Shown: piece after piece, positions 9,591 through 20,217 of the stretch | Layout: each line of letters begins with the position of its first letter | How positions within the stretch are numbered: position 1 is the first letter of the stretch | Assembly: GCA_900175165.2 (NCBI GenBank) | Contig: FWWN02000489.1 | Coordinates: 1 to 22,246, forward strand | Direction of reading: 5' to 3' | Source of the DNA: Rhizomucor pusillus | Lineage: Eukaryota; Mucoromycota; Mucoromycetes; Mucorales; Lichtheimiaceae | DNA: 22,246 nt | The notes under the pieces: generated by a model | Databases searched by the model: none | The model's input: the letters and a program-made list of their open reading frames with translations, nothing else | Told to the model about the DNA's origin: nothing | Program-made: the position numbers and the translations under genes

Positions 9591-10994
9591 CTAGAGCTCC
9601 TCATGTTGATGATCTTCTATGGAAGGGAAATGAGCTCCTCGCTTGAGAACTACAAGGTATTCACGCAGTTAGCACAAAGATGTTCCATATAAAAGAAGTA
9701 GAATTGAAAACCTACGCTCCACAACGTCGTTATCAATGCTCTCAGGAAATACGACGTGATACTCGACAAATAGATCGCCATACTCTGTAGGATTATCGAA
9801 GTGCGGCATACCAGCGCCGCTGATTGTTTGCACAAAACCATACTGGGTCACGCGATCTCTTTTCAACGAAACAGTCGATCCATCTAAGTGCGTGAGCGTC
9901 CTTTCAAAACCAACGAGCGCTTCGATCAAAGTGATGCGTTGCACGGTGTACAGGTCGTCACCGTCTCGTCGGAACACAGGATGAGGTACAGTGTGGATGG
10001 TGAAGATAATGTCACCTGCAATAGCATCCGGGTATTCATCTGCTTCCTGTTCTAGAACCTGCGTGGAAGTTGATAAGTTAACTACTCATGTCCTTATACA
10101 CGCTGCATGGCGTTGAACGTACAGTTGTTTGGCCATCCTGCATTCCTTTTTCGATGAGCACAGTATATTGTTCGTTGCCCCGTCGTATTTTTGCTCCACT
10201 GCATGCTGGGCAGGCTGTTTTGATGACTTTGCCCTTTCCACCGCATTTATCGCATGTTTGCTGGAACTGTTGTACCATGCCTGGGCCGAGTTGCACTCTA
10301 GTTACGGTCATGCCTCTGCCCTGACAAGCCGCACATATCTGGATATCTTCTGATCTACGTGCACCGCTGCCATGGCAATGGTCACATACGACTTGTTTCG
10401 AGATATCGATCTCTACTGATCCTCCATTGTACAGTTCATCCAAGCTCACTTCCAGCTCAACATGCAAGTCAGGACCTCTGCGCTCCTGAGGCTGGCCGTG
10501 TCTGGCACCTGACGTTTCAAAAGTCATTTTCTCATGCATTCACACAATAATCTAGATAATACTTGCCTCCAAACCCGCCTCCAAAGAACTGTGCAAAAAT
10601 GTCAAAAGGGTTGTGGAAGCCTCCTCCACCGTCACCGTTTTTATGTTGCTCGAGACCCTCCTCACCATAACGATCGTAGATCTGTCGCTTTTCATCATCA
10701 ACGAGGACCTCGTAGGCTGTTCGACATTTAGTGCAAGAGTTCAAACTAGACATAAACGCCATGCCTGACTTTACCTGTTGCTAGTTCCATAAACTTGGCT
10801 TCTGCATCCTTGTCTCCGGGATTCTTGTCCGGATGGTACACCCGCGACAGCTTCTTGTAATGTTTCTTGATTTGGCTCTTTGGCGCGTCTCTAGGTACGT
10901 CGAGAATAGCGTAATAGTCCTTTCCAGCTAGTACTGCCAAGGCCAGCAGGGCTGTGGCTACGAGAAACAGTAGCCAGGTCGCGAATCGGCGCAT
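9591..10994 (-). CDS. ER-luminal Hsp40/DnaJ co-chaperone (Scj1/ERdj3-like)
   Basis: This type I J-protein of 385 aa would stimulate BiP/Kar2 in the ER lumen. Minus-strand exons are 10994-10775, 10716-10567, 10508-10123, 10058-9716 and 9649-9591. Residues 1-23 are a signal peptide ([20 protein letters not shown]). The J domain (about 25-90) has HPD at 54-56. A Gly/Phe linker (about 104-124) follows. The zinc domain (165-230) has [24 protein letters not shown] and a divergent fourth repeat, CPACSGAK. The C-terminal substrate domain runs to the short exon 5, which ends in HEEL, an HDEL-type retrieval signal. Intron 2 is either GC-AG (10509-10566) or GT-AG (10502-10562); the two differ by a few residues in the glycine linker. 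A palindromic CCAATTGG lies about 70 nt upstream (11061-11068). Confidence 0.93.
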
Positions 10995-11162
10995 GCAGGA
11001 AAAAGTCTATAACAAGCTGGAAAAGAGACCTTGATTTCCGCTCGTTCCAAGTGTTCATGCCCAATTGGATAGCACAAAAATGCACTCGAATTTTCCACGA
11101 CATCGCCAAAAGAAAGTATGTAGATATTTTTACATATGAAATGTTCCGTAGTAATTTTTTAC

Positions 11163-14100
11163 TTAGAAGGCTACAATACCAGTTTGCGGCGAATAGGTGA
11201 ACAATGGCTGGCTGTGAAGTTTCAATGGGTTGCCAGACCATACAGTGACACTTTCATCCACCAAGCCAAAAATCTCTTGGAGGTTAGAAGTTACGAAGCG
11301 AACGGCATCAGGTTCCGTAATGGCTTTTGAACCCTTAGGTGAAGTGGCAGAGAGCCAACCAGCATCCCATGCCAAGTTTCTAGCTAGTCCATCGTCGGAT
11401 ACACCTATGCCGATCTTGACACCATGCTGATGCAAGACGTGAGCTGCCAAACCATCTGTCAAAGGTGCACCTGTGAGGCAGTGGATGGAGTCAAAATCTT
11501 CAGGGGTACAGAGCGTCGGGTTGAGCACGACCGGGATGTTCGCTTCTGCCAAATGTTCAGCTACTAGGTGCGACTCTGCGCCTCCCATGATCACAAAGCG
11601 TGCATTGGAGAAGTGGTGTTTCTTTAGAGCAATGATACTGGCAATCTCATCCTTGTTATGAACGTGGAACACTGCAGGCAGTTCGCCGCGAGCAGCTTTA
11701 CCGTACTCGTTTGCAGATTCAGAGTTCTCCGTCAACAGACGTCGGATAAATCCGATCTGCGACGAGATCGTAGGGAAGCTGTCTGACTTTGCACTATCGC
11801 CGATTCGGAAATGAAGAGCCACTGTTCTTGCTACCAATGCACCTTCTTGGAGGACTGTGAAATATAATTAAGCACAGCTGATAATATGCACGAGTGCGGG
11901 TGTATGAACTTACGAGTCTCAGCGCCTGTCTTGAAGGCAGCGCTGACACCAGCGACAATGTTGCGCGATACAGGTGCCGTGATAGCTGTTAGCACACCAC
12001 CCTTGTAAGCTTCTTCGAGATGGCGGGTTCCTAACTTCAGACCATCTGCAGCGTACACAATATCTTTAGAGTCGCGTGAAGTTGTAGCCTTGGCAATGCC
12101 ATCTCCTGTGGAACTCTCGGAAGGAATCTCTACCAATCCTAACTTTGATCCGACAGCAACAATGCCCTAGGATTGCACCGAGTCGATTAGTATGGCTGTT
12201 GAAATGGAATGCTTTGTATAAATATTACCGGAATAACGTGGCCACCCTGTATATCAAGACGGACTGTGTGATCGTCTGAAGCAGTAGAAATATGGTTTGA
12301 ACAATCTGCAGCTGCGCACTCGATCTTGCCGTCATGAACGACCAACTCGGCAGGTCCTTGGACGGATGTTCCGTTGCCGAGGACAATGTGACCAACACCG
12401 GTAAGCACAAACGACTTGCTACCGGATGCGGGTTGCAAAGTAGAAGTGGACTTGTAGTTGATCTGTGTAGACTGTTCTTCCTCCTCTTGGGCCTCTTCTA
12501 TTGGCTTTTCATCAAACAAAGGAACGCCATCAATAAATACTTGAAAAGGCGCTGCTCCTAGGGCCAATGGCTCGCGGTCCCAGATAACAACATCGGCATC
12601 ATATCCAACCTTGAGTGCACCAATACGATGATCCAGACCGATGGCTTTGGCAGGAACGGAAGTGACGGCCTTGAAGGCTTCCTGTGGAGGCAAACCATAA
12701 TGGCTGGACTTTGCAGCTTCGAAAACAAGATGCTGGGCGTTTAGCACAGGGTGATCGCTCTTTAAAGCAACAGGGATGCCTGCATCGTAAAGGATTTTTG
12801 GTCCCAGCGGTGAGCCCTGGAAGGCTTCCTTCTTGTAGCCCCAATGATCGGCAAAGGTGGCAATGGTAATATTATTGGGGGCTCGTTTGATAATATCGGG
12901 GATTCTGTAAGCATCAAGAGCATGGTGGAAGGCACGGATAGTAAAGTTGAATTCGAGCGAATGACGGATCATAGCTTCGATGTCTTGAGTCTCGTAGCAG
13001 TGAACATTTAATCGAACATCACCACGTAACAATGCAACGAGAGACTCCAGGCTGAGATCTTCGGGGAAGCGAGTTTCCAAGCGAGCTCCCTCTTGAAGGT
13101 TCTGTGCAGCGCTGCACCAATCATCCTGCTTATTTTTCAATACTCGGGCTTCATCGAGACCGTGTCTGAACAAGTATGCTTCGCCGAGACGAGTGGAAGG
13201 CATTCTGATCTGGCTACCGTAGAAACGTTTTGGATTCTCACCGCAAGCCATCTTCATCCAGCGCCACTTTCTATCGACTTGGTCATCAATGCCAGCTTGC
13301 ACGAGCATGTCTTCATTGCTGGTAGTAGGAACTGGGCGAAGTTTAAAGGCATATGCTTCACCTCCCATCAAGTTACCAGATCCTGGTAGCACAAGAGCGG
13401 TAGTGACACCACCTGATGCCACAACCTCAATGCCCTTATCAGACGGATAGAATGCATCCAAGGAACGAACAAATGGTGTCAGCGGAGTCGTCATTTCGTT
13501 GGTATCTGATGTGCCAGCTAGAGCGGGCCAGGAATCTACTCCCAAATGGCTAAATACGGCAAATTTTAGCGAAAATGGTTACTCTTGCTTACAAACACGC
13601 CGCCCACATCGTACCTGTGCATATCAACTAGACCAGGGCTTACAACGTGGCCGGCTGCGTCGATAACCTTGGTATCGGGTGAGGGTGCATCGATGCCGCG
13701 TGCAATCTGCTTAACAACGCCTTCTTGCAACAGAACATCAACGTTGTTTAATATGTTGCCAAGTCCATCCCAGACAACAGCGTTCTTTATCAAGACCGGA
13801 CGAACATCCTTGGGTGCTCGAGGATTCTGACGGTGTTCATTAGGCTGGTTTACAGGGCGTGCGCGCTGGATAGCCTCACACTTTGCCAATCCTTCCTTTA
13901 GAGCTTCCTCCGAGATGCCGGCCTTTACAGGACGTGCTATCTTGCCTCCGGCGCCAGGCAACGGGAACGAGGATGAGCGTGGAATAAGCAGGAAGATAAT
14001 AAAACCGATTAAAATAGCAAGTATGATCAAGCCGAGCAGGATATGAAGCAAATGTGCTTGCAAATATCGACCATATTCAAAGTTTTTGACGCGTTGCCAC

Positions 14101-14207
14101 AAAGTAGGCTCCTGCCCGCCTCCGAGAAGCGCGGAACGATCAGTTTGTTCGTTGTTGTCATTGTCATTGACGGGTATCGCATCGTACCCTCGGTTCCTTG
14201 CCGACAT
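11163..14207 (-). CDS. Membrane-anchored double amidohydrolase-family protein
   Basis: The product is 952 aa. Minus-strand exons are 14207-13615, 13549-12229, 12166-11914 and 11854-11163, with all phases consistent. A polar N-terminus of about 50 residues precedes one transmembrane helix (about 53-75, HILLGLIILAILIGFIIFLL), suggesting a type II membrane protein with a luminal or external enzyme. The first metal-dependent hydrolase barrel has HSHLG (H197, H199; made by splicing exons 1 and 2), later HCYETQD, FHHALDA and KSDHPV, then GYDADVVIWD, typical of the imidazolonepropionase-like/adenine-deaminase superfamily. A second, similar half begins with a strand-domain segment and PGIVAVGSKLG (638-648), where both metal His are lost. 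The substrate is unknown. The frame extends upstream of 14207 only through non-ATG codons, so this ATG is the start. Confidence 0.88.
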
Positions 14208-14615
14208 TAAGGTGGTACCGAGTGTGCAGAAGGAGAAGAGTAAGGGATAGAGGAGAGAGAGGAGCGCCCTGAGTTTCACCCATACTTGGGTTTCAATGGC
14301 GGCGTCCGAAACAGCATGAAAACGCCATAGTGATACGCCTATTGCTCAGTGCAACTATGATTTGTGCAGATTGGTTGCCTAACTTTGCACAGATTACGGC
14401 TGAAGCATATCCTCAGACATCCAAAGCTACAAGCAAAGTAACAACATAATAAAAACGAGTACGTATTCCTGTACGCTCATTGTTTTTACTTTGCGTCAAG
14501 GGAGGCGATTCTTGGTGCAAGAGAGTGATGGACGGGATCAGAGGATGCGATGATATGTTGGTAGGGAAAACAAACGTACGTAGATATCTCTTTTCTTTCT
14601 CATTCTTGAATACTA
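14208..14615. other. Promoter of the amidohydrolase and 3' flank of NC2-alpha
   Basis: On the minus (coding) strand, 14221-14271 is a CT-rich tract just upstream of the amidohydrolase ATG. The remainder has no supported gene. Confidence 0.5.
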
Positions 14616-15196
14616 CTATGCTTCTTCTTCCTCTTCTGCTTCTTCTTGCTTTGCAACCGCGCTATTTGCTGCTGATGCAGCCTTGGATGATTTTCGCCTG
14701 CTTGATCGTGCTGGCTTTGACTCGTCCTCTGCTGGAGCATCTACCGGGTCGCGAATATTGGCAACCATATCCTTTAAAAAGTCAAACTGCTCTACGGTCT
14801 CGATCGTTTTTTTCCTATGCCCCATTATATAAGTCCACACATCTTTACTTGTTTTGAAAGAGAAATACTCACAGGTGAGCGGGTGTAAGCCGTTTGGCGT
14901 TTCGCTGCCGCGCTTCCTGGCAGGCTTGATCTATGAGTGATTGCATAAAGAGCTCTAGAGCTTTAGCTGTTTGCAGACGCACGTTAGCTTCCAAGTCAAA
15001 GCGTGTTGTAAACTGCTTGCTTACAGATTAACACGGGTGTTGCTTGCGCTACTTTGCCAACATCTTCATCCATTTGCATGATCTTTTTGATGCGTGCCTA
15101 AAGAAACGGGATTAACAATAAGCAAGAAAGCCAATGGTCTTCCAATGTAGGATCGTCACTTACAACAGGAAACTTTGTTTTATATTTCTTCTTCAT
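14616..15196 (-). CDS. NC2 alpha / DRAP1 (Bur6-like) transcription regulator
   Basis: This histone-fold protein pairs with Dr1/NC2-beta and binds TBP on DNA, controlling RNA polymerase II initiation. The product is 132 aa. Minus-strand exons are 15196-15164 (11 codons), 15097-15025, 14966-14873 and 14814-14616; the junctions rebuild the family sequence. MKKKYKTKFPV joins ARIKKIMQMDEDVGKVA, then PVLISKALELFMQSLIDQAC, then NAKRLTPAHLKKTIETVEQF, then DFLKDMVANI. The fold ends near residue 90. It is followed by a basic Ser/Arg segment and an acidic EEEEEA tail. Introns are 58-66 nt. The chosen ATG lies directly before the conserved basic start of the fold. Confidence 0.93.
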
Positions 15197-15415
15197 AGCG
15201 TCTTTCTTATTGTGGTGTGGGTTGGGGAAGAGGAAGGGAGTTTGCAGTAGTAGGCGTGACTTGAAGGATGCACGACAGAAATTTTTGAACATGCGTCGAT
15301 CGTTCAATGCCGCTGCACAGTTAAATTAATAGCGACAAGCTATTTGAGAAGCAAGACTGCTACAGATGTATACTAAGCAATGGATGTGCAACATAAATGG
15401 TATATATTACGGGCC

Positions 15416-16511
15416 TTAATGCAAGTCTGGATAAAGGTCATGTCTTCTGTGAGTCATTACAGGCATTTCGCGACGCACTTTTTCCAGATAATCCAAATTG
15501 ATCGATGCAAGCGCGATACTTGGAGAAATATCGTCAGCGCACCGGCTGAGGATGGTACCCCAAGGATCAACAATCTATACTCGAATTGTCAATGGAACAA
15601 GTTCTTTTTGTGGAATAATCAAATAGGGCGTTCACCATTGCGTTGCCAAAGCTTGCACGATTGGAATTATGCTGTCCAATTTGGGCAGCTGCTACAACGT
15701 AGGTTTGCGTCTCAATAGCTCGAGCTCGCAGCAGTGTTTCTGTAAATGTTCCAAAGTTCGCGATCAAAACAGCATATTGCGGATAAATTCATCATTTCTA
15801 ACATACCCCAATGCGCCATTCCGGTTTTTATAGTAAACGCGCTTGGGAACGTGAGCAACTCAGCACCTCGATTCCGTTGAGCAATTGATAATTCAGGAAA
15901 ACGCAGGTCGTAGCAGATTTGAAGACCAATTCGACCCAAAGGCGTCGAAACTGGCTGACCAATGACATTTCCGGCGTATGTGGTATCACTCTCCATCAGC
16001 CGAGGCCCATCCTTGATATCGACATTGAATAGATGCGTCTTTTGATATTTCGAGACAATGCCGCCTTGGTCGTCTATCACTACGTGAGTGTTGAAAATAT
16101 GTGTCTCGGATCCCTGTGAAGGTATGGTTTTTGAATATCAAAGCCTTTGCATCCCTGTCTCATTTCAAAGCACCTTTTCGTGCATGCCCACGGACACCCA
16201 TATTTTTTCCGACTTTGCTGCTTCACAGAGCCCTTTGAGGAAGGGCGAGTCTTCAAGGCTGTCGGTGAGTAGTACAGCCTCGGGACCAGACTCTGCTACG
16301 AAGTCTGAAGCTTCAGGAAGGAATACCATCTGAATCATTTGTCAGACTGATCTGTTGTAAAGGAGCATTGCATTTCTTTGCATTGCTGGATTACCTTGGC
16401 TCCAGCATCCGCTGCTTTGGCGACAAGCTCTTGACATATCTGCGTGTTCCGTGCTACTGCCTTTGTTGCGCAGAACTGGGCAACTGCTGCCAGCGGCCAA
16501 CAAGAAGACAT
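15416..16511 (-). CDS. Nitrilase-family amidase (Nit1-type, deaminated glutathione amidase)
   Basis: The product is 280 aa. Minus-strand exons are 16511-16395, 16329-16174, 16113-15807, 15739-15636 and 15574-15416, all in phase. The catalytic triad is present: E45 in [11 protein letters not shown]116 in [10 protein letters not shown] and C158 in [25 protein letters not shown] and VDPWGTIL follow, and the C-terminus ends [10 protein letters not shown], as in Nit1/Nit2 rather than plant nitrilases. Family knowledge: Nit1 hydrolyses deaminated glutathione, a repair reaction in cytosol and mitochondria; this is inferred here. An ATG 26 nt upstream is out of frame and its short reading frame overlaps the true start, so it could lower translation. 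The gene runs in tandem with NC2-alpha. Confidence 0.92.
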
Positions 16512-16760
16512 GCTAGGCTGATACAGTGCTCCATGATGACTTGTGGAGATCGAAAAGAATTAAATAGAGCTGATATGGGCTGAACTTAACGTTAAGATGT
16601 AATTCATTACTTGTAACAAGTATTAACTTCTTACTACAATGACAGGCAAATACTGATTGAACAGCGGTAGAAAAAAAGGTGGGGAGGGAAGGAAAGGGCA
16701 AAACAATATTGTTTTGTTGGAAAGATATCTCGTGCAGAGTCAAGTCTTCGATGTCGCAAA

Positions 16761-17848
16761 TTATTTCGATGAGCGGAAAAGTTCATCCACAACTACAGCG
16801 CCATCTGCCTGCAAAATATCAGTAGCATTCTGTTATTGTACTTGAGATACTCGGGATACTTAGGACAATAATGCTTGTGGTTTGGAGCGTCATATCTTGC
16901 TCTCCTGTAGAGTCGCAAGACCTTTGTATTGTAGTGATATGCCAAGTTTTTAACACCAGTTCGTTGATTACTAATGGCTCTGCGTGCGGTACTGGTGATT
17001 TCAAAAAAAGTTTTGAGGAATTCCAGTTGACAACGATAGGAAACGAGAGGTCGCACCTTATCTGCTTGTCCAATTATGGAAGGGTCCACATTGATTGGGA
17101 TCCCAGCCCATCTTGTATTATCGTCGGCGTCCGCGATAATAGGCAACAAAATTGACTGAAGACTTCTTTTTTATTGTAACTGCCTGCTCATCGATTGGAC
17201 CGAGGAGAAACTAATCAAGAGTGCTCCAACGGGATTATCCTTGCTGTATAAAGAATGAACTTCTTTGTATCCAAATATTTGCCGATCGATCATTTTACTG
17301 ATCTGGACTCTTGTTACACAATCAGCATTATTTTCTGAATTAATATTGACGATCTTTAAAGCATCAAATCTACAGTGCTTCAACATTTTGACACCCAAAG
17401 TAGCGACGATTTGGAATTGGCTGCCAGCATATTTGATATTATGTAATATCTCGTTCCACTGTTTCGGTGAATTCCGTTCATTACAGTCCCCATTCCAAGT
17501 GGTTTACAAAGTGATTTTTGATCAGCTGCGTGCGCCAACTATTGTAAACATGTGGATAAAAGAGAGCAAGAATGGTTCCACATCAACAAGCAATAGTAGT
17601 TTCGGATTTAATCAAAGTTCATATCTTATATATCCAATGCCCTTAGTACTACATATCGTAACATCCGGTTTTTACGATACTTTGTTTGAGCTACAGTAAG
17701 ATACGCGATCTTTTCTATTCCGTCATCAGAGGAATCCTTTTACGAACTGTTACATTTAAGAATGTTTCTTGCAGGAAGTTATCAAATTTGAACATACTTC
17801 CGTTATTTTGCTGGAAAGTTCTATCTTCAGCGCTGCAGGTATATCCAT
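16761..17848 (-). CDS. Candidate multi-exon gene, unrecognised, model incomplete
   Basis: Several minus-strand frames look coding but I could not join them fully. A possible start, ATG at 17848 (MDIPAALKIELSSKITE), is followed by a good intron (GTATGT...AACAG). Near 17559-17512 a frame ends KNHF before GTAAAC. An AACAG acceptor then opens WNEILHNIKYAGSQFQIVAT, running on to VHSLYSKDNPVGALLISFSS near 17203. After TCTTCAG comes SILLPIIADADDNTRWAGIP. A frame shifted by one base then has KSPVPHAEPLVINELVLKTW. The last possible exon ends DELFRSSK. The shift could be an intron I cannot place, or decay. The region is more AT-rich than its neighbours. The family is not recognised, and a 144-aa frame on the other strand (17265-17699) is probably its shadow. 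Confidence 0.3.
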
Positions 17849-18104
17849 GACTTTGGAAACTCGCGATCAGACAAATTAAGAAGTAAACCTTTTGCCCTTT
17901 GAAGGACGCTATCCAGTCAAAGGGATTCAATGCGATACTTTGCATGACGTCATGGGACCGGTTTCATGCGTCGTCATGGATTTTGTGACCCCCACGCGTT
18001 TTCTTTTCTTTTCACCGTCTATACTCCATTGTCTCTGTACTGTATACTTTCAGATCAAGCTTGCATACTTCAAGATCCAAGTTACAGATCACTCAACACT
18101 TCTC

Positions 18105-20217
18105 ATGTTCAGTCCGGCATCAAGGTTACGAGAGGCGACGGCGACGGTCAGAACCCGGTCGCCTCTGGGAACACCACCCCTATCGGCTTCAAATGATGAC
18201 AGCTCTGCTACACGCCTGTCTCATCCACCTGCAGCGCCATCTTCGTCAGACCAGTTGGATGGCATCTTTAATGCCGTGCGCCAGCAGGTATTGAAGGCTG
18301 AATCAGTAAGATTAGGCGGAAAACAAGCTGAATGGGAAATTGCATAAATTGCATACAGATAAGCCAATGGGGCGAGAATGCTAAGTGGAAAATTGATCTT
18401 GTACTGCTGGACAAGCCTCCTGGCTCGTCTGCAATGCAAGGCTCTTCATCATCTGCTGCCAGACATTGTCAAACTGCTGGGAACGCGTCCCCAATCGCTC
18501 ATCAAAACTATTCAATCCCTCCTCCGCCACTGATTACTCACCATCCTGTAAATTTACCGTGCCGACGTTTTTCGTTAGCTTATATACTCACTATGAAACT
18601 TATATATATTGATCTCTTATAGGTGGAGCAACGCATGTCATCGCCATCCCTATCGGCGCGTGAACCTTGGCAGCAACCTGAAGATTTGCGCCAACAGCTG
18701 CAGACTGCTTTGGAACGGCAACGTTACCTAGAAGGAATCGTCCGATCACAAGCTGCTCAGCTACAAGAGTCACAAACACATAATCCAGATGCTACAAAAG
18801 CTATAGAGACAATGCGTAGCGTGTACATGATGTCGGTACGCATTAAGTAGGATCAATGTCATACTTTCCAAATCAACCGCCTGAATCCCCCTATCATTAG
18901 GAAAACGAACAGCGATTACGATACATGGCCGAGAGGAATACATTAAAGCGAGATATTGAAGCACTGACAAGAAAATTACGACGGATGACTTCTACGTTAC
19001 AGAACATTGAAACCATGGAGCTACCTCCAGAGGTATGGCCCGCATAGATACAGGATTATAATTCTAGCGAGTTTCTAATGGCATTATCCAGGATGCCAAC
19101 TTGGATAGGGAAGCACTTTTGCATGAGAGAAATATACTGCGTCGAAAGTTACATCTCGCGGAGCTGCGATTATCTGCCCGTGACGCTGAACTAAGTTATT
19201 TGTATGAAGCAGTCAAGACAAACAACTCCCACCCATCCTATTATCCGCATCACCCACACCCATCATCACCGTCTACTTCAGCAAGATCGCCTAAACTTCC
19301 ATCATTAGGATCTTCAGCATCGTCTCGTCGTGGACCGCCATATCTTTTCCAGCAGCAATATTCACCCAAAATGCGACATGAAATTAAACCGCCAACTCAT
19401 CAAAAGCATAACATGTCAGCACTCGAAAGCCTTGGCATCGTTGCAGACCGTATGCTCAGTGATCCTGAATTTAATTCTGAAGAGAAGCACGCAGAACAGC
19501 AACCTGCTAGTCATGCGGATAGATGTCGCGTGCAAGAAGATGAGGCTATAACTGAAACCAAGAGATCAAAACGATCAATCGATTCTGCAAATACGTTACT
19601 ATCGATGCCAAGTCTAATGTTTCCTAAACTAAACGAGAATCAAGGCAAGTCTATTGGTAGTTTTAAGTAAAAATTGACAATATATATTAATGCTACAGAC
19701 TTGCATAGATATATTAATGGAAGCTTCAAAGGAAAAAGGCGAGCCAGCCTCGAAAAGAGCACGCGGTGAGCCACCAATGAAATGGACAGCGTCATTCGAT
19801 CAATTGTTGGAGAAGGCGGTATCGACTCATGGCAAGGAATGGGATAAGATTGCAAAAGATATACCTGGAAGCACAAAGCAGCAGTGCGAGGAACGCTATT
19901 ATCAGAAGCATCCGCAACAAAAGAAGCAAACAGCTGAGCCTGATGCACGCCAGTCACCTTCCATTGCAGCTCTTCTAGATACATCTGAAGGCGCCCACAC
20001 TCCACCTCCTATCCGTCATTACTCACCGCATGCGACTCCACCACTTGCACCCGAGATAGTTGCAGATTCCGAACATCCGCCACCACCAGAAACTAATTTG
20101 CCGCCTGGATATCGGCCTCCTTCCCCAGCATCGACTCCAAAAGGACGAAGACGTTCCATGAAGCATATCAGGGCGCACAACAATGATGCTCAGCAAGTTG
20201 ATAAGCACAGTCATTAA
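18105..20217 (+). CDS. Coiled-coil protein with C-terminal Myb/SANT domain
   Basis: The product is 602 aa. Exons are 18105-18305, 18359-18547, 18623-18835, 18901-19032, 19092-19656 and 19709-20217, phase-consistent throughout. The N-terminus is Ser/Pro-rich. Three exons encode heptad-like, charged helices: LRQQLQTALERQRYLEGIV, RYMAERNTLKRDIEALTRKL and LLHERNILRRKLHLAELRL, a likely dimerising coiled coil. A low-complexity linker with His/Pro/Ser follows. Near 445-505 there is a basic KRARGEPP and one SANT/Myb repeat: MKWTASFDQLLEKAV, GKEWDKIAKDI and QQCEERYYQ, with the third tryptophan replaced by Tyr. The tail is Pro-rich with KGRRRSMKH. It is likely a nuclear, chromatin- or DNA-associated protein. 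I do not recognise a named orthologue. Intron 5 may use GTAGTT (chosen) or a GC donor, GCAAGT at 19645. Confidence 0.8.

Noticed and set aside
14208..14279. N-terminal extension of the amidohydrolase (hydrophobic, signal-like)
   Set aside because: It would start with GTG. The sequence is a CT-rich leader, and the first ATG is at 14207.
17265..17699. 144-codon plus-strand frame, leucine/isoleucine-rich
   Set aside because: It is opposite the better-looking minus-strand fragments. Its composition is what the reverse of an Asn/Lys-rich frame gives, and it has no hydrophobic periodicity typical of a real membrane protein.
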